Positions 28,166 to 39,189 of a stretch of DNA of 64,000 nt are shown here, piece by piece. Within the stretch, counting starts at the first letter, position 1. The number at the start of each line of letters is the position of its first letter. The position numbers and the translations under genes are program-made. Origin of the DNA: Pseudomonas sp. WJP1 (GTDB taxonomy: Bacteria; Pseudomonadota; Gammaproteobacteria; Pseudomonadales; Pseudomonadaceae); the NCBI RefSeq assembly GCF_028471945.1, contig NZ_CP110128.1:6103001-6167000 (forward strand). The letters run 5' to 3'. Under the pieces are notes generated by a model. That model was not told where the DNA came from. It saw only the letters and a program-made list of their open reading frames with translations, and made no database searches.

Positions 28166-29116
28166 TTAAGGCTCTTCATTAGCGATTGGCGCTAGGTGCG
28201 ACAGGGCACGGGCGGCGGCGACATCCGCATTGATCGCCGTCTTAAGCGCCTCCAGAGAGGCGAAACGCTGCTCTTCACGCAGCTTTTGGTGGAAAACCAC
28301 CGTCATACGCCGGTCATACAGATCGCCGGCAAAATCTAAAAGATGTACTTCGAGGTGGGCCTTGCCATCTCCCTGGACCGTGGGGCGAACGCCGATATTG
28401 GCGACGCCAGGCCAGGTCTTGCCGTCCAGGTCGACGCTGACCAGATAAACCCCGGTAAACGGTACTCGACGACGCTTGAGCTGGATGTTGGCGGTGGGCG
28501 TACCCAACTGCCGTGCCAGCTTCTGGCCGTGCAACACGCGACCGGCGATACGGTACGGGCGACCCAGCAGACGCTCTGCGAGGGCAAAGTCAGCGGCGGC
28601 CAGCGCATTACGCACCTGGGTGCTGCTGACGCGAATACCGTCGAGTTCGACGGTTTGTGCCGCTTCGACGGTAAAGCCCTGCATGACGCCGGCCTGTTGC
28701 AGGAAATCGAAATCCCCTACCCGGTCACAGCCAAAACGGAAGTCGTCGCCGACTTCAAGGTGCTGCACGCTAAGGCCATCAACCAGGATGGTATCGACGA
28801 ATTCACTGGCGCTGAGCTTGCTCAGGCGCTGGTTGAAGGCCAGGCACAGGACCCGGTCGACCCCTTCGGCCGCCAGCAGCTGCAGTTTGTCACGCAGCCG
28901 GGCCAGGCGGGCCGGCGCCGTGTCGGGGGCGAAGAATTCCCGTGGCTGCGGCTCGAAAATCACCACGCAGCTGGGCACGCCCAACTCCAGTGCACGCTCG
29001 CGCAGCCGCGCCAGGATAGCCTGGTGGCCACGGTGTACACCGTCAAAGTTGCCAATAGTGGCGACACAGCCCCGATGCTGGGGGCGCAGATTGTGGAGGC
29101 CTCGAACCAGCTGCAT
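28166..29116 (-). CDS. ribF: bifunctional riboflavin kinase/FAD synthetase RibF
   Basis: A 316-residue enzyme that phosphorylates riboflavin and adenylylates FMN to FAD. The N-terminal FMN adenylyltransferase part has CVATIGNFDGVHRGHQAIL (about 16-34) and ISSTQVRNAL-type SSTQVRNALAAADFALAERLLGRPY. The C-terminal flavokinase part has RQLGTPTANIQL and GVYLVSV...GVANIGVRPT. I use the ATG at MQLVRGLHNLRPQ, with AAGAAG ten bases ahead; an ATG 18 bases upstream is also in frame. It is joined to ileS without a gap. Confidence 0.95.
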   Translation of the reverse strand: MQLVRGLHNLRPQHRGCVATIGNFDGVHRGHQAILARLRERALELGVPSCVVIFEPQPREFFAPDTAPARLARLRDKLQLLAAEGVDRVLCLAFNQRLSKLSASEFVDTILVDGLSVQHLEVGDDFRFGCDRVGDFDFLQQAGVMQGFTVEAAQTVELDGIRVSSTQVRNALAAADFALAERLLGRPYRIAGRVLHGQKLARQLGTPTANIQLKRRRVPFTGVYLVSVDLDGKTWPGVANIGVRPTVQGDGKAHLEVHLLDFAGDLYDRRMTVVFHQKLREEQRFASLEALKTAINADVAAARALSHLAPIANEEP

Positions 29117-29245
29117 AACGCGCTTCTTGCTCATAAAGTGGTCGATTATAACCACACCCGGCGGCCGACGACAGGCAACACCGTATCCCAAAGTAATCGA
29201 GCCGACAAAAACGCCGACTCGCCCATGTTTATCCAGGCCCTGACC

Positions 29246-30784
29246 TTAACCAAGCGTCCTGCGATTGAAGTCGCGCAACCTGAAGCCCATCAACACTAAC
29301 ATGCCGAAATAAGCCACCACACCGGCGATTACCAAAGCACCCAGGCGCAGGAACCGCTCAAGCATCTGCCCTTCGCTCCAGGCGGGCATGAAATGCATCC
29401 CCGCCAGCAGTACAGCGGACATCACCAGTACCGCGACTACCAGCTTGAAACCAAACTTCGCCCAGCCCGGTTGCGGCTGGTACATCTGCTGTTTACGCAG
29501 TTGGTAGAACAGCAACCCGGCATTCAGGCAGGCACCGGCACTGATGGCGAGCGCAAGGCCGGCATGGGCCAGCGGGCCAATCAACAGCAGGTTGAACACC
29601 TGGGTGACCACGAGGGTAAAAATCGCGATTTTTACCGGCGTGCGGATGTTTTGTTGCGCATAAAAGCCCGGCGCCAGCACTTTGATCACGATAATACCGA
29701 GCAAACCGACCGAATAGGCAATCAGTGCTCGCTGGGTCATGGCCGCGTCATGGGCACCGAACTGACCGTACTGGAACAGCGAAACCGTCAGCGGTTCGGC
29801 CAAAATCCCCAACGCCAGGGCGCACGGCAATACCAGCAGGAAACACAGGCGCAGACCCCAATCGAGGATTCGCGAATATTCCTGGCGGTCCTGGCTGGCG
29901 TAGGTCTTGGCCAGGGTCGGCAGCAAAATCGTGCCCAATGCCACGCCCAGCACGCCGGACGGCAACTCCATCAGGCGATCGGCGTAATACATCCAGGACA
30001 CCGAGCCGGCAACCAGGAACGAGGCAAAGATGGTGTTGATGATCAGCGAGATCTGACTCACCGACACCCCGAGAATCGCCGGCAACATCTGTTTCATCAC
30101 CCGCCAGACGCCGCTGTCTCGCAGATTCAGGCGCGGCAGGACCAGCATGCCGATTTTTTTCAGATGTGGCAGCTGGTACAGCAACTGCGCCAGACCGCCC
30201 ACCAGCACGGCCCAGCCCAGCGCCATCACCGGAGGATCGAAATACGGCGTCAGGAACAGCGCAAAGATAATCATGCTGACGTTAAGCAGGGTCGGCACAA
30301 AGGCCGGCACCGAAAAACGGTTCCAGGTGTTGAGGATGGCGCCGGCCAATGAGGACAGGGAAATCAGCAGGATGTAGGGAAAGGTCACCCGCAGCAGACT
30401 CGTGGTCAGCTCGAACTTCTCTGGCGTGTCGATGAAACCCGGGGCGGTCACCCAGATGACCCACGGGGCGGCAAGCATGCCCAACACCGTGACGAACGCC
30501 AAAACCAGCGTCAGCAGGCCAGAAACGTAGGCGATGAAGGTTCGCGTGGCCTCATCGCCTTTCTGGCTTTTGTATTCGGCAAGAATCGGTACGAATGCTT
30601 GGGAAAACGCACCTTCGGCAAAAATTCGCCGCAACAGATTGGGCAGTTTAAAGGCGATGAAGAAGGCGTCGGTCGCCATTCCCGCACCGAATGCACGTGC
30701 GATAAGGGTGTCACGAACAAACCCCAAAACCCGGGAAAGCATCGTGATAGAGCTGACGGCGGCCAACGATTTGAGCAGATTCAT
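29246..30784 (-). CDS. murJ: lipid II flippase MurJ
   Basis: A 512-residue integral membrane protein of the MOP superfamily that flips lipid II across the inner membrane for peptidoglycan synthesis. It starts [33 protein letters not shown], with the conserved Arg and Asp of the first helix. The family motif [17 protein letters not shown] follows near residue 50. Fourteen membrane segments are expected. It is 129 bases upstream of ribF on the same strand and divergent from rpsT. Confidence 0.95.
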   Translation of the reverse strand: MNLLKSLAAVSSITMLSRVLGFVRDTLIARAFGAGMATDAFFIAFKLPNLLRRIFAEGAFSQAFVPILAEYKSQKGDEATRTFIAYVSGLLTLVLAFVTVLGMLAAPWVIWVTAPGFIDTPEKFELTTSLLRVTFPYILLISLSSLAGAILNTWNRFSVPAFVPTLLNVSMIIFALFLTPYFDPPVMALGWAVLVGGLAQLLYQLPHLKKIGMLVLPRLNLRDSGVWRVMKQMLPAILGVSVSQISLIINTIFASFLVAGSVSWMYYADRLMELPSGVLGVALGTILLPTLAKTYASQDRQEYSRILDWGLRLCFLLVLPCALALGILAEPLTVSLFQYGQFGAHDAAMTQRALIAYSVGLLGIIVIKVLAPGFYAQQNIRTPVKIAIFTLVVTQVFNLLLIGPLAHAGLALAISAGACLNAGLLFYQLRKQQMYQPQPGWAKFGFKLVVAVLVMSAVLLAGMHFMPAWSEGQMLERFLRLGALVIAGVVAYFGMLVLMGFRLRDFNRRTLG

Positions 30785-30954
30785 TAAAAGAGTTCGTGCC
30801 TGTCGATAAACAGCAGGCGAACTAAGCGCCTACTTATGCGATACTCCGCGCCGCAACAGCACAGAGCCAAAGCTCGCGAGTTTACAGGTCGCACGCTGGA
30901 AAGAAATATCCAGAGGTGTAGTACCTACCACTTAGCGGAACGTCTCAACCGCCC

Positions 30955-30983
30955 TTGACAAGACCTCAACTCATCGGCATGAT
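30955..30983 (+). promoter_or_regulatory. candidate rpsT promoter
   Basis: TTGACA (30955-30960) and CATGAT (30978-30983) are 17 bases apart, about 50 bases before the rpsT start codon. The -35 is perfect and the -10 matches three or four of six positions. Confidence 0.55.
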
Positions 30984-31036
30984 TCGCGGCCTATTTTGTT
31001 TGCTATTTCCTAAAAAGTCTTTCGAGGAGCTCGACG

Positions 31037-31315
31037 GTGGCCAACTCACCTTCCGCCAAAAAACGTGCAAAACAGGCTGAGAAGCGTCGCAGCCACAACG
31101 CCAGCCTGCGTTCCATGGTTCGTACCTACATCAAGAATGTAGTTAAGGCCATCGACGCAAAAGACGCTGAAAAAGCTCAAGCTGCTTACGTTCTGGCTGT
31201 GCCAGTTATCGACCGTATGGCCGATAAAGGCATCATCCACAAGAACAAGGCTGCTCGCCATAAGAGCCGTCTGAATGGCCACGTTAAGGCCCTGAGCGTT
31301 GTCGCTGCTGCCTAA
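31037..31315 (+). CDS. rpsT: 30S ribosomal protein S20
   Basis: A 92-residue basic protein. After the GTG start it reads [35 protein letters not shown], the standard S20 N-terminus, and it contains [22 protein letters not shown] near the end. The GTG start is unusual but fits a protein known for inefficient initiation (UUG in E. coli, linked to autoregulation). GAGGAG lies eight bases ahead. A strong terminator follows. Confidence 0.96.
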   Translation: MANSPSAKKRAKQAEKRRSHNASLRSMVRTYIKNVVKAIDAKDAEKAQAAYVLAVPVIDRMADKGIIHKNKAARHKSRLNGHVKALSVVAAA

Positions 31316-31329
31316 GCGACCCGTTCATT

Positions 31330-31359
31330 AAAAAACCGACCTCAGGGTCGGTTTTTTAT
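31330..31359 (+). terminator. intrinsic terminator after rpsT
   Basis: AAAAAACCGACC-TCA-GGGTCGGTTTTTTATT: a perfect stem with A and T runs on both sides, so it may work in both directions. Confidence 0.9.
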
Positions 31360-31388
31360 TGCCTGCGATTTGTGCGCACCAGATCTGA

Positions 31389-31459
31389 CGCCTTCGCGGG
31401 CAAGCCTCGCTCCTACAGACTTATGAAATCTGTAGGAGCGAGGCTTGCCCGCGAAGGCG
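31389..31459. repeat. REP-type inverted repeat (TGTAGGAGC class)
   Basis: Arms CGCCTTCGCGGGCAAGCCTC... of about 31 bases with an 8-base spacer, forming an almost perfect hairpin between rpsT and creA, which converge here. Confidence 0.88.
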
Positions 31460-31468
31460 ATCTTCAAA

Positions 31469-31930
31469 TCACTGCTGAGCCCACGGCAAAATCGGAATCG
31501 CCGTCACCGCATTCTGCGGACTGCCCTCGATCAAGCGATCGCTGTACACCAGGTACACCAACGTATTGCGCTTCTTGTCGAGGAACCGCACCACCTGCAT
31601 GGTCTTGAACACCAGGGAGGTACGCTCCTTGAACACCTCGTCACCATCCTTGAGCTCACCCTTGAAGCTGATGGGCCCGACCTGGCGACAGGCGATGGAC
31701 GCCTCTGCGCGATCTTCTGCCAGACCCAGCCCACCCTTCACGCCACCGGTCTTGGCGCGCGACAGGTAGCACGTCACCCCCTCGACCTTGGGATCGTCAA
31801 AGGCCTCGACCACGATGCGATCGTTCGGGCCGACAAACTTGAACACCGTCGACACCTGGCCAATTTCCTCGGCCGACGCCAGCAGCGGCATCGCCAGCAG
31901 CAACCCCAACAATCCTTTTGCCATGCGCAT
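31469..31930 (-). CDS. creA: CreA family periplasmic protein
   Basis: A 153-residue exported protein with a signal peptide ending LLASA/EEIG. It then reads [63 protein letters not shown], the core of the CreA family (function unknown, often periplasmic). Two cysteines (TCYLSR and IACRQ) may form a disulfide. It lies 11 bases after proB on the same strand. Confidence 0.92.
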   Translation of the reverse strand: MRMAKGLLGLLLAMPLLASAEEIGQVSTVFKFVGPNDRIVVEAFDDPKVEGVTCYLSRAKTGGVKGGLGLAEDRAEASIACRQVGPISFKGELKDGDEVFKERTSLVFKTMQVVRFLDKKRNTLVYLVYSDRLIEGSPQNAVTAIPILPWAQQ

Positions 31931-31941
31931 CAGGTATTCCT

Positions 31942-33060
31942 TCAGACCAGAATCAGGTTATCGCGATGAACCAGTTCCGGTTCCGCCATGTAACCCAAGA
32001 GACCGACAATCGCTTCAGACGACTGACCGATGATTTTTTGTGCCTCCAGCGCGCTGTAGTTGGCCAGCCCACGGGCAATTTCACGACCGTCAGGCGCCAC
32101 GCACACCACCATTTCGCCGCGACGGAAACTACCCTGGACCAACTTGACCCCAACCGGCAGCAGGCTCTTGTTGCCCTCGGACAACGCCGTCACCGCACCC
32201 GCGTCCAGCACCAGGGTGCCACGGGTTTGCAGATGCCCGGCCAGCCACTGCTTGCGCGCCGCCAGCATGCCGCGCTCAGGCGAAAGCAAAGTGCCGATGC
32301 GCTCACCCGCCTTGAGGCGATCGAGCACGCGCTCCAGACGACCACCAACGATGATCGTATGCGCACCCGACCGAGCCGCCAGGCGTGCCGCTCGCAGCTT
32401 GGTCTGCATGCCACCGCGCCCCAGCGCACCACCGGTACCGCCTGCCACCGCGTCGAGCGCCGGATCATCGGCGCGCGCCTCGTAGATCAGCTGGGCATCG
32501 GGATTGTTGCGCGGATCGGCGTCGAACATGCCATCGCGGTCCGTCAGGATCACCAGCAGGTCAGCCTCGACCAGGTTGGCCACCAGCGCCGCCAGGGTAT
32601 CGTTGTCGCCGAAACGGATTTCGTCGGTGACCACGGTGTCGTTCTCGTTGATCACCGGGATAACCTTCAGCTCGACCAGCGCACGCAAGGTGCTGCGGGC
32701 GTTCAGGTAGCGCTTGCGGTCGGACAGGTCATCGTGAGTCAGGAGAATCTGCGCAGTGTGCCGGCCATGCTCGGCAAAGCTCGACTCCCAGGCCTGCACC
32801 AAGCCCATCTGGCCGATTGCAGCAGCGGCCTGGAGCTCGTGCATTGCACTGGGTCGCGCGGTCCAGCCCAGACGGCTCATGCCGGCCGCTACCGCCCCAG
32901 AGGACACCAGCACCAGCTCGACTCCCGCCTCGTGCAAGGCCACCATCTGTTCAACCCAGACACCCATCGCCGCGCGATCCAGGCCCTTGCCATCCGCCGT
33001 CAGCAAAGCGCTACCGATCTTCACGACCCAACGCTGCGCACCTGTCACCTTGCTCCGCAT
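31942..33060 (-). CDS. proB: glutamate 5-kinase
   Basis: A 372-residue enzyme for the first step of proline synthesis. The amino acid kinase domain (1-255) contains [50 protein letters not shown] sequence and [22 protein letters not shown] domain (about 275-360) follows. I start at the second of two adjacent ATG codons ([16 protein letters not shown]), with AAGG nine bases ahead, which matches the family start. A terminator lies between it and obg, so it is probably transcribed separately. Confidence 0.95.
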   Translation of the reverse strand: MRSKVTGAQRWVVKIGSALLTADGKGLDRAAMGVWVEQMVALHEAGVELVLVSSGAVAAGMSRLGWTARPSAMHELQAAAAIGQMGLVQAWESSFAEHGRHTAQILLTHDDLSDRKRYLNARSTLRALVELKVIPVINENDTVVTDEIRFGDNDTLAALVANLVEADLLVILTDRDGMFDADPRNNPDAQLIYEARADDPALDAVAGGTGGALGRGGMQTKLRAARLAARSGAHTIIVGGRLERVLDRLKAGERIGTLLSPERGMLAARKQWLAGHLQTRGTLVLDAGAVTALSEGNKSLLPVGVKLVQGSFRRGEMVVCVAPDGREIARGLANYSALEAQKIIGQSSEAIVGLLGYMAEPELVHRDNLILV

Positions 33061-33153
33061 CATCTTCAACCTTAGCTTGAGGGCAGCGCGACCTGGCACT
33101 GCCCGTGACGTTATTCGTGGTTACTCGTGACCAACAATCGATTTCCAGATACT

Positions 33154-33181
33154 AAAACGCCGCTCGATTGAGCGGCGCTTA
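33154..33181 (-). terminator. candidate terminator after obg
   Basis: Minus strand: AAGCGCCGCTC, a short loop, GAGCGGCG and TTTTAG. The stem is strong, the T run short. It lies 17 bases after the obg stop. Confidence 0.75.
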
Positions 33182-33197
33182 AGTTTATCGCAACGAA

Positions 33198-34460
<1,263 letters not shown>

Positions 34461-34572
34461 TCAAGACATAAGACTCTTGCAAAAATGAGCGCAGCGACCC
34501 TGAACCACGATACCTACATCGTACGCCGACAGCCCATACAAACAGCTTTGCAAGAGACTCACCCCACAAACG

Positions 34573-34602
34573 AAAAAGCCCCGTCGCGAGACAGGGCTTT
34601 TC
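34573..34602 (-). terminator. intrinsic terminator after rpmA
   Basis: Minus strand: AAAAGCCCTGTCTCGCGACGGGGCTTTTTC. The stem AAAGCCC(C/T)GTC pairs with GACGGGGCTTT, followed by a T run, 15 bases after the rpmA stop. Confidence 0.82.
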
Positions 34603-34616
34603 CAGCGATCGCGCAA

Positions 34617-34874
34617 TTAAGCCGCGACTACGCTCACGTAACGACGACCGAAGGCGCCTTTTACTTCGAACTTGATCACGCCTTCGACTTTAGCGAAGAG
34701 AGTGTGATCTTTACCCATGCCAACGCCGTAGCCAGCGTGGAATTGGGTGCCGCGCTGACGCACGATGATGTTGCCTGCTTTGATAGCCTGGCCGCCATAC
34801 ATCTTCACGCCAAGGCGTTTGGCTTCTGAGTCGCGACCGTTACGGGTACTACCACCAGCTTTTTTGTGTGCCAT
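34617..34874 (-). CDS. rpmA: 50S ribosomal protein L27
   Basis: An 85-residue protein beginning [29 protein letters not shown], the classic L27 N-terminus that reaches the peptidyl transferase centre. There is no N-terminal pro-sequence of the Firmicutes type. It lies 35 bases after rplU on the same strand, the standard rplU-rpmA pair. Confidence 0.97.
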   Translation of the reverse strand: MAHKKAGGSTRNGRDSEAKRLGVKMYGGQAIKAGNIIVRQRGTQFHAGYGVGMGKDHTLFAKVEGVIKFEVKGAFGRRYVSVVAA

Positions 34875-34909
34875 GAGTTCAATTCTCCTAGTGAGGAATT
34901 AGGCTGTAA

Positions 34910-35224
34910 TTAAGCCTGAATACCGGTGATTTTGATCTCGGTGTACCACTGGCGGTGGCCCATACGCTTCATGTGGTGCTTACGGCGACGGAACTTGATG
35001 ATGCGGACTTTATCGTGACGACCTTGGGAGATCACTTCAGCCACAACGGTAGCGCCAGCAACAACTGGAGCGCCGATATTCACGTCGTCACCGTTGGCAA
35101 CCAACAGAACGCGATCAAAGGTAACGGATTCGCCGGTAGCGACTTCCAGTTTTTCGATCTTCAGGTATTCACCTGGGGCGACTTTGTACTGCTTGCCGCC
35201 AGTAACGATTACTGCATAAGACAT
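34910..35224 (-). CDS. rplU: 50S ribosomal protein L21
   Basis: A 104-residue protein [26 protein letters not shown], with the L21 signature [23 protein letters not shown] sequence near residues 75-92. The frame is open 72 codons upstream, but the ATG at 35222-35224 is the family start. GGAGAAAT lies just ahead of it. Confidence 0.96.
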   Translation of the reverse strand: MSYAVIVTGGKQYKVAPGEYLKIEKLEVATGESVTFDRVLLVANGDDVNIGAPVVAGATVVAEVISQGRHDKVRIIKFRRRKHHMKRMGHRQWYTEIKITGIQA

Positions 35225-35355
35225 GGTATTTCTCCGATAATCCTGCTCACCCAGCTCTTTATAAGAAGAGGTATTGGCTGGCATGGCTGCATGGGGCTGG
35301 AGGCCCGCTTGCAATTGCGTAAGGCAGGTGCTGCCCAGGAAGTTCAGGGTGCGCG

Positions 35356-35384
35356 ATTGTACGCAAGGCACGAGCGCCTTGCAA
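35356..35384 (-). promoter_or_regulatory. candidate rplU-rpmA promoter
   Basis: Minus strand: TTGCAA (35379-35384) and TACAAT (35356-35361) with a 17-base spacer, about 130 bases before rplU, leaving a long leader. Confidence 0.72.
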
Positions 35385-35402
35385 TAGGCCGTCCATCGCG
35401 CC

Positions 35403-35431
35403 TTGACACCTGCTGGCGTGGGTCCTAGCAT
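35403..35431 (+). promoter_or_regulatory. candidate ispB promoter
   Basis: TTGACA (35403-35408) and TAGCAT (35426-35431) with a 17-base spacer, 33 bases before the ispB ATG. It is back-to-back with the rplU promoter. Confidence 0.72.
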
Positions 35432-35463
35432 GCCGCGCAACCCTTCTGGAGCGACTGTCGCTG

Positions 35464-36432
35464 ATGCAACCCCAAGCTTTCTACCGCGCGGTGGCGGACG
35501 ATTTTAGCGCCGTCGACGGCATCATCAAGAAGCAGCTGACTTCCCGAGTGCCGCTGGTATCGAAAATCGGCGACTACATTACCTCGGCCGGCGGTAAACG
35601 CCTGCGTCCGTTATTGGTGCTGCTGTGTGGCAAGGCCCTTGGCCGTGAAGGCGACGACCTGCGCCTGCTGGCTGCCACCATCGAATTCCTGCACACCGCG
35701 ACCCTGCTGCATGACGACGTGGTCGACATGTCCGGCATGCGCCGTGGCCGCTCGACTGCCAATGCCATGTGGGGCAACGCGCCGAGCGTGCTGGTGGGCG
35801 ACTTCCTGTACTCGCGCTCCTTCGAAATGATGGTCGAGCTGGGCTCCATGCCAGTGATGAAGATCCTTTCGCAAGCCACGCGCATCATCGCCGAAGGCGA
35901 AGTGTTGCAGCTGTCGAAGGTGCGCGACGCCAGCACCACCGAAGAAACCTACATGGAAGTCATCCGCGGCAAGACCGCGATGCTCTTCGAAGCCTCGACC
36001 CACAGCGCGGCAGCCCTGGCCGGTGCGACGCCTGAGCAGTGCGAAGCGCTGCGCACCTTCGGCGATCACCTGGGCGTGGCCTTCCAACTGGTCGACGACC
36101 TGCTGGACTACAAGGGCGATGCCGAGACCCTGGGCAAGAACGTCGGTGACGACCTGGCCGAAGGCAAGCCGACCCTGCCGCTGATCTACACCATGCGCGA
36201 AGGCACGCCGGAGCAGGCTACACTGGTGCGCAAGGCAATCCAGAAAGGCGGCATCGAAGATCTGGAAAACATCCGCGAAGCCGTGGAAGCCTCGGGTTCG
36301 CTGGAATACACCGCCCAACTGGCACGCGACTATGTGGCCCGTGCGATCAAGTGCCTGGACGCGCTGCCAGCCAGCGAATATCGTGATGCATTGGTTGAAT
36401 TGAGCGAGTTTGCGGTCGCCCGCACGCACTAG
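35464..36432 (+). CDS. ispB: trans-polyprenyl (octaprenyl/nonaprenyl) diphosphate synthase IspB
   Basis: A 322-residue prenyltransferase that makes the side chain of ubiquinone. The first Asp-rich motif is [15 protein letters not shown] (about 82-96) and the second [13 protein letters not shown] (about 212-224). GGKRLRPLL near residue 45 binds the diphosphate. The side-chain length cannot be read directly; pseudomonads usually make UQ-9. It is divergent from rplU, a common pairing. Confidence 0.95.
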   Translation: MQPQAFYRAVADDFSAVDGIIKKQLTSRVPLVSKIGDYITSAGGKRLRPLLVLLCGKALGREGDDLRLLAATIEFLHTATLLHDDVVDMSGMRRGRSTANAMWGNAPSVLVGDFLYSRSFEMMVELGSMPVMKILSQATRIIAEGEVLQLSKVRDASTTEETYMEVIRGKTAMLFEASTHSAAALAGATPEQCEALRTFGDHLGVAFQLVDDLLDYKGDAETLGKNVGDDLAEGKPTLPLIYTMREGTPEQATLVRKAIQKGGIEDLENIREAVEASGSLEYTAQLARDYVARAIKCLDALPASEYRDALVELSEFAVARTH

Positions 36433-36447
36433 AAACACCGCGACACC

Positions 36448-36539
36448 CTGTGGGAGCGAGCCTGCTCGCGATTGCGATCTGACAGTCGACATTGTTGCTG
36501 ACTGACACACCGCCTTCGCGAGCAGGCTCGCTCCCACAG
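36448..36539. repeat. REP-type inverted repeat (TGTGGGAGC class)
   Basis: Arms CTGTGGGAGCGAGCCTGCTC... and complement around a spacer of about 40 bases, 15 bases after the ispB stop. Confidence 0.85.
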
Positions 36540-36612
36540 TTGTTTTATGCCCCCTCGGATAAAACCCTATACAATGTGCGCTTTTTAGCGATCCTGAATC
36601 CAAGGAGCCTTA

Positions 36613-36954
36613 GTGAGCACGTTGCCACCCTGCCCGAAATGCAATTCCGAATACACCTACGAAGACGGCGCACAGCTGATCTGCCCCGAGTGCGCCCACG
36701 AATGGTCCGCCAGCGGTGAAGCCGAAGCGGTCTCCGATGACGCAGTGAAAAAGGATTCGGTCGGCAACGTCCTGCAGGATGGCGACACCATCACCGTGAT
36801 CAAGGACCTCAAGGTCAAGGGCACGTCGCTGGTGGTCAAGGTGGGCACCAAGGTCAAGAACATCCGCCTGTGCGATGGCGATCACGACATCGACTGCAAG
36901 ATCGACGGCATCGGGCCGATGAAGCTCAAATCCGAATTCGTCAGAAAAGTCTGA
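36613..36954 (+). CDS. yjdM: YjdM/PhnA family zinc-ribbon protein
   Basis: A 113-residue protein with an N-terminal zinc ribbon ([25 protein letters not shown], residues 8-32). The YjdM domain follows: [37 protein letters not shown]. coli YjdM was once called PhnA but is not the phosphonoacetate hydrolase; its role is unclear. The start is GTG with AAGGAG six bases ahead. Confidence 0.92.
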   Translation: MSTLPPCPKCNSEYTYEDGAQLICPECAHEWSASGEAEAVSDDAVKKDSVGNVLQDGDTITVIKDLKVKGTSLVVKVGTKVKNIRLCDGDHDIDCKIDGIGPMKLKSEFVRKV

Positions 36955-37116
36955 TTCCGCTGTACGCCATCCCGCGCCCTGTCGTGGGGTGGCGCTTCGC
37001 CCTGCCCCGCCTCGCCCAATGAATCCTCGCAATAGCCAAACGCCAGCCGTTTTGACCTTACGCAATCTTTACCCAGAAAAATCCCGAATCAGCCAATAGG
37101 CGCTTACTATTTATTG

Positions 37117-37135
37117 AATAGGAATTATTCTCATT
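37117..37135. promoter_or_regulatory. Fur box upstream of the 37163 gene
   Basis: AATAGGAATTATTCTCATT is a near-palindrome with the AAT(A/G)(A/G)(G)AATTATT(C)TCATT pattern of Fur sites. It is followed 27 bases later by the ATG. Base composition around it is markedly AT-rich compared with the flanking DNA. Confidence 0.75.
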
Positions 37136-37162
37136 GAACCCAATCAATGGAGATGAGAACCC

Positions 37163-37420
37163 ATGACTTATTTGATCGATGCCTGGCTGGACCGCCCACA
37201 CCCCTATCTCAGGATCCTGCATCGGGAAACCGGGGAAGTCTGCGCAGTGCTGGAAGAGGAAGCCTTGAGCGAACTGCAGGATCAAGGTGACCTGGACGTC
37301 AATGGCTTGAGTTCAAGCGAGCCGGTGGTGCTCAAGGAAGTGGTGAGAAACCTGTTTTTGTTCTGCTATGCCCGGGCGTTGCGCCCAACCAATGAGCTGC
37401 ATCACAAGATCGAAATATGA
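37163..37420 (+). CDS. small conserved protein, probably iron-regulated (PA4570-like)
   Basis: An 85-residue acidic soluble protein, MTYLIDAWLDRPHPYLRILHRETGEVCAVLEEEALSELQ, ending HHKIEI. I recognise no domain. Its place after ispB matches P. aeruginosa PA4570, which I recall as an iron-starvation-induced gene of unknown function. The Fur box at 37117-37135 supports iron control here too. AATGGAGATGAGAACCC provides a ribosome site just before the ATG. No signal peptide or membrane segment is seen. Confidence 0.82.
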   Translation: MTYLIDAWLDRPHPYLRILHRETGEVCAVLEEEALSELQDQGDLDVNGLSSSEPVVLKEVVRNLFLFCYARALRPTNELHHKIEI

Positions 37421-37435
37421 AAACGCTGCAGATCC

Positions 37436-37526
37436 CTGTAGGAGCGAGGCTTGCCCGCGAAGGGGACAACTCGGTTCCAATTTGAAACCGAGGTGATGCA
37501 TTCGCGAGCAAGCTTCGCTCCTACAG
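37436..37526. repeat. REP-type inverted repeat (TGTAGGAGC class)
   Basis: Arms CTGTAGGAGCGAGGCTTGCC... and a partly diverged complement (GCGAGCAAGCTTCGCTCCTACAG). An inner pair, CTCGGTTCCAAT/TTGAAACCGAG, makes the spacer fold as well. It lies between convergent genes. Confidence 0.82.
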
Positions 37527-37535
37527 GGTCAGGTA

Positions 37536-38153
37536 TTACAGAACGTCCAGCAGCTCGACGTCGAACACCAGTACGCTGTGCGGCGGAATGCTGCCAACGC
37601 CTTGAGCGCCGTAAGCCAGTTCGCTCGGCACGTACAGGCGCCATTTGCTGCCGGCATTCATCAGTTGCAGGGCTTCGGTCCAGCCAGCGATCACGCCGCC
37701 AACCGGGAATTCTGCTGGCTCGCCACGCTCGTAGGAGCTGTCGAACACGGTGCCGTCGATCAGGGTGCCGTGGTAGTGGGTACGCACGGTGTCTTCACGG
37801 GATGGCTTGGCGCCTTCACCGGAGGACAGCACTTCGAATTGCAGGCCGGAAGCCAGGGTGGTGATGCCGTCACGCTTGGCGTTTTCAGCCAGGAAGGCCA
37901 GGCCTTCGCCAGCGGCCGCTTCAGCCTTGGCTGCAGCTTCGGCCTGCATGATTTCGCGAATCACCTTGAAGCTGGCGGACATTTCTTCCTGGCCAACACG
38001 GCTTGGCTGACCGGCGAACGCGTCGGTCAGGCCTGCCAGGATTGCGTCCAGGCTAACGCCCGGTGGCGGGTTGTCGCGCAGCTGGTCGCCCAGCTGACGG
38101 CCAATGCCGTAGCTGACGCGGGTTTCGTCGGTGGACAGATTTACTTCGGACAT
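37536..38153 (-). CDS. fklB: FKBP-type peptidyl-prolyl isomerase, FklB/Mip type
   Basis: A 205-residue two-domain FKBP. The N-terminal dimerisation helices (1-90) contain DETRVSYGIGRQLGDQLRDN. The C-terminal FKBP domain has VRTHYHGTLIDGTVFDSSYERGEPAEFPVGGVIAGWTEALQLM and ends YGAQGVGSIPPHSVLVFDVELLDVL. There is no signal peptide, so it is cytoplasmic like FklB rather than FkpA. The ATG at 38151-38153 matches the family start. Confidence 0.93.
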   Translation of the reverse strand: MSEVNLSTDETRVSYGIGRQLGDQLRDNPPPGVSLDAILAGLTDAFAGQPSRVGQEEMSASFKVIREIMQAEAAAKAEAAAGEGLAFLAENAKRDGITTLASGLQFEVLSSGEGAKPSREDTVRTHYHGTLIDGTVFDSSYERGEPAEFPVGGVIAGWTEALQLMNAGSKWRLYVPSELAYGAQGVGSIPPHSVLVFDVELLDVL

Positions 38154-38274
38154 GACACTGCTCCGCTGTGCGGACGACCCGGGAACTGGCCGTGCGTGCA
38201 CAGCGCGTCCCGGAGCGCCCGGAACCAAAAGGGCCAGCAGACTAGCACAGATGTCGTGGCGTTGATCAGAGGGG

Positions 38275-38565
38275 TCAGGCGATCGGCACCTTCAGGTTTT
38301 CCTCGATATCGGCAACCAACCCGCACATCTCGTCATGAACCACGGTGTGCACCAGGTTGAAGTGCAACTTGGGGAAGGAACGCAGCACATCACGGGCATG
38401 CTCCACCGAGCGCAACTGCATCGTGTGACCCGGCGCATCGCTTAATGGATACGCCGCACCATGCATCCGCGCCTCCAGCAGGTAGATACCCCCCTCCATC
38501 GAGATCAGGTTCAACTCATCGACCTTCCCGGCGACGGCATAGGCATTCAACTCTTGCAGGTTCAT
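38275..38565 (-). CDS. DUF6482 family protein
   Basis: A 96-residue soluble protein, MNLQELNAYAVAGKVDELNLISMEGGIYLLEARMHG, ending ADIEENLKVPIA. This matches a small pseudomonad family catalogued, I believe, as DUF6482, with no known function. Three histidines (HFNLVHTVVHDE) and a cysteine near the C-terminus are notable. It lies between fklB and the UPF0114 gene on the same strand. Confidence 0.75.
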   Translation of the reverse strand: MNLQELNAYAVAGKVDELNLISMEGGIYLLEARMHGAAYPLSDAPGHTMQLRSVEHARDVLRSFPKLHFNLVHTVVHDEMCGLVADIEENLKVPIA

Positions 38566-38645
38566 GAGCGCACCTCACGCAGTGACGAGCCAACACCCTT
38601 ACAGGGATATGCCTCGGCGCATCAAAGCACAAGCCATAAACGACA

Positions 38646-38675
38646 CCGCCCGTCTGTTTTGCAACAGACGGGCGG
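38646..38675 (-). terminator. 13-bp hairpin after the UPF0114 gene, possible terminator
   Basis: A perfect 13-base stem, CCGCCCGTCTGTT / AACAGACGGGCGG; on the minus strand the loop is GCAA, a GNRA tetraloop. No proper T run follows (TGTCGTTT), so it may stall or protect RNA rather than end transcription alone. Confidence 0.5.
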
Positions 38676-38700
38676 CGCGCAACAACTGGACAGCCGTTGT

Positions 38701-39189
38701 TTAGTGCTTGGTCACTTTATCCAGGTAACCCATGGCGAATGCCGACACCACAAAGGTCATGTGGATGATGACGTACCACTGCAAATGCTCGGGATCGACG
38801 TTTTTGGCGTCCATGAAGATGCGCAGCAGGTGGATGGACGAGATCGCCACGATGGACGCGGCCACCTTCATTTTCAGCGACGACGAGTCCATGGTGCCCA
38901 ACCAGTTGAGCTTTTCCTTGCTGTCGTCGATGTCCAGTTGAGAAACAAAGTTCTCGTAACCGGAAATCATCACCATCACCAGCAGGCCGCCGACCAGCGC
39001 CATGTCGATCAACGACAGCAGTACCAGGATCAAGTCCGACTCGGCCATCGAAAAGACGTTGGGGATGACGTGGAAGACTTCCTGGAAGAACTTCAGCGCC
39101 AGTGCCAGCAGCCCGAGGGACAGGCCGAAGTAGATCGGCGCCAGCAGCCAGCGCGAGGCGTACATTGCATTTTCGATAAAGCGTTCCAT
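38701..39189 (-). CDS. UPF0114 family membrane protein (YqhA-like)
   Basis: A 162-residue inner-membrane protein: [41 protein letters not shown] is the family signature. Four membrane segments lie at about 10-35, 55-78, 105-125 and 135-155. The loop has [12 protein letters not shown] and the conserved [30 protein letters not shown]. The function of UPF0114/TIGR00645 is unknown. Confidence 0.92.
   Translation of the reverse strand: MERFIENAMYASRWLLAPIYFGLSLGLLALALKFFQEVFHVIPNVFSMAESDLILVLLSLIDMALVGGLLVMVMISGYENFVSQLDIDDSKEKLNWLGTMDSSSLKMKVAASIVAISSIHLLRIFMDAKNVDPEHLQWYVIIHMTFVVSAFAMGYLDKVTKH

Noticed and set aside
37021..37065. A possible reading frame on minus from 37065 back over the yjdM gene.
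   Set aside because: It is antisense to a clear zinc-ribbon gene and has no ribosome site.
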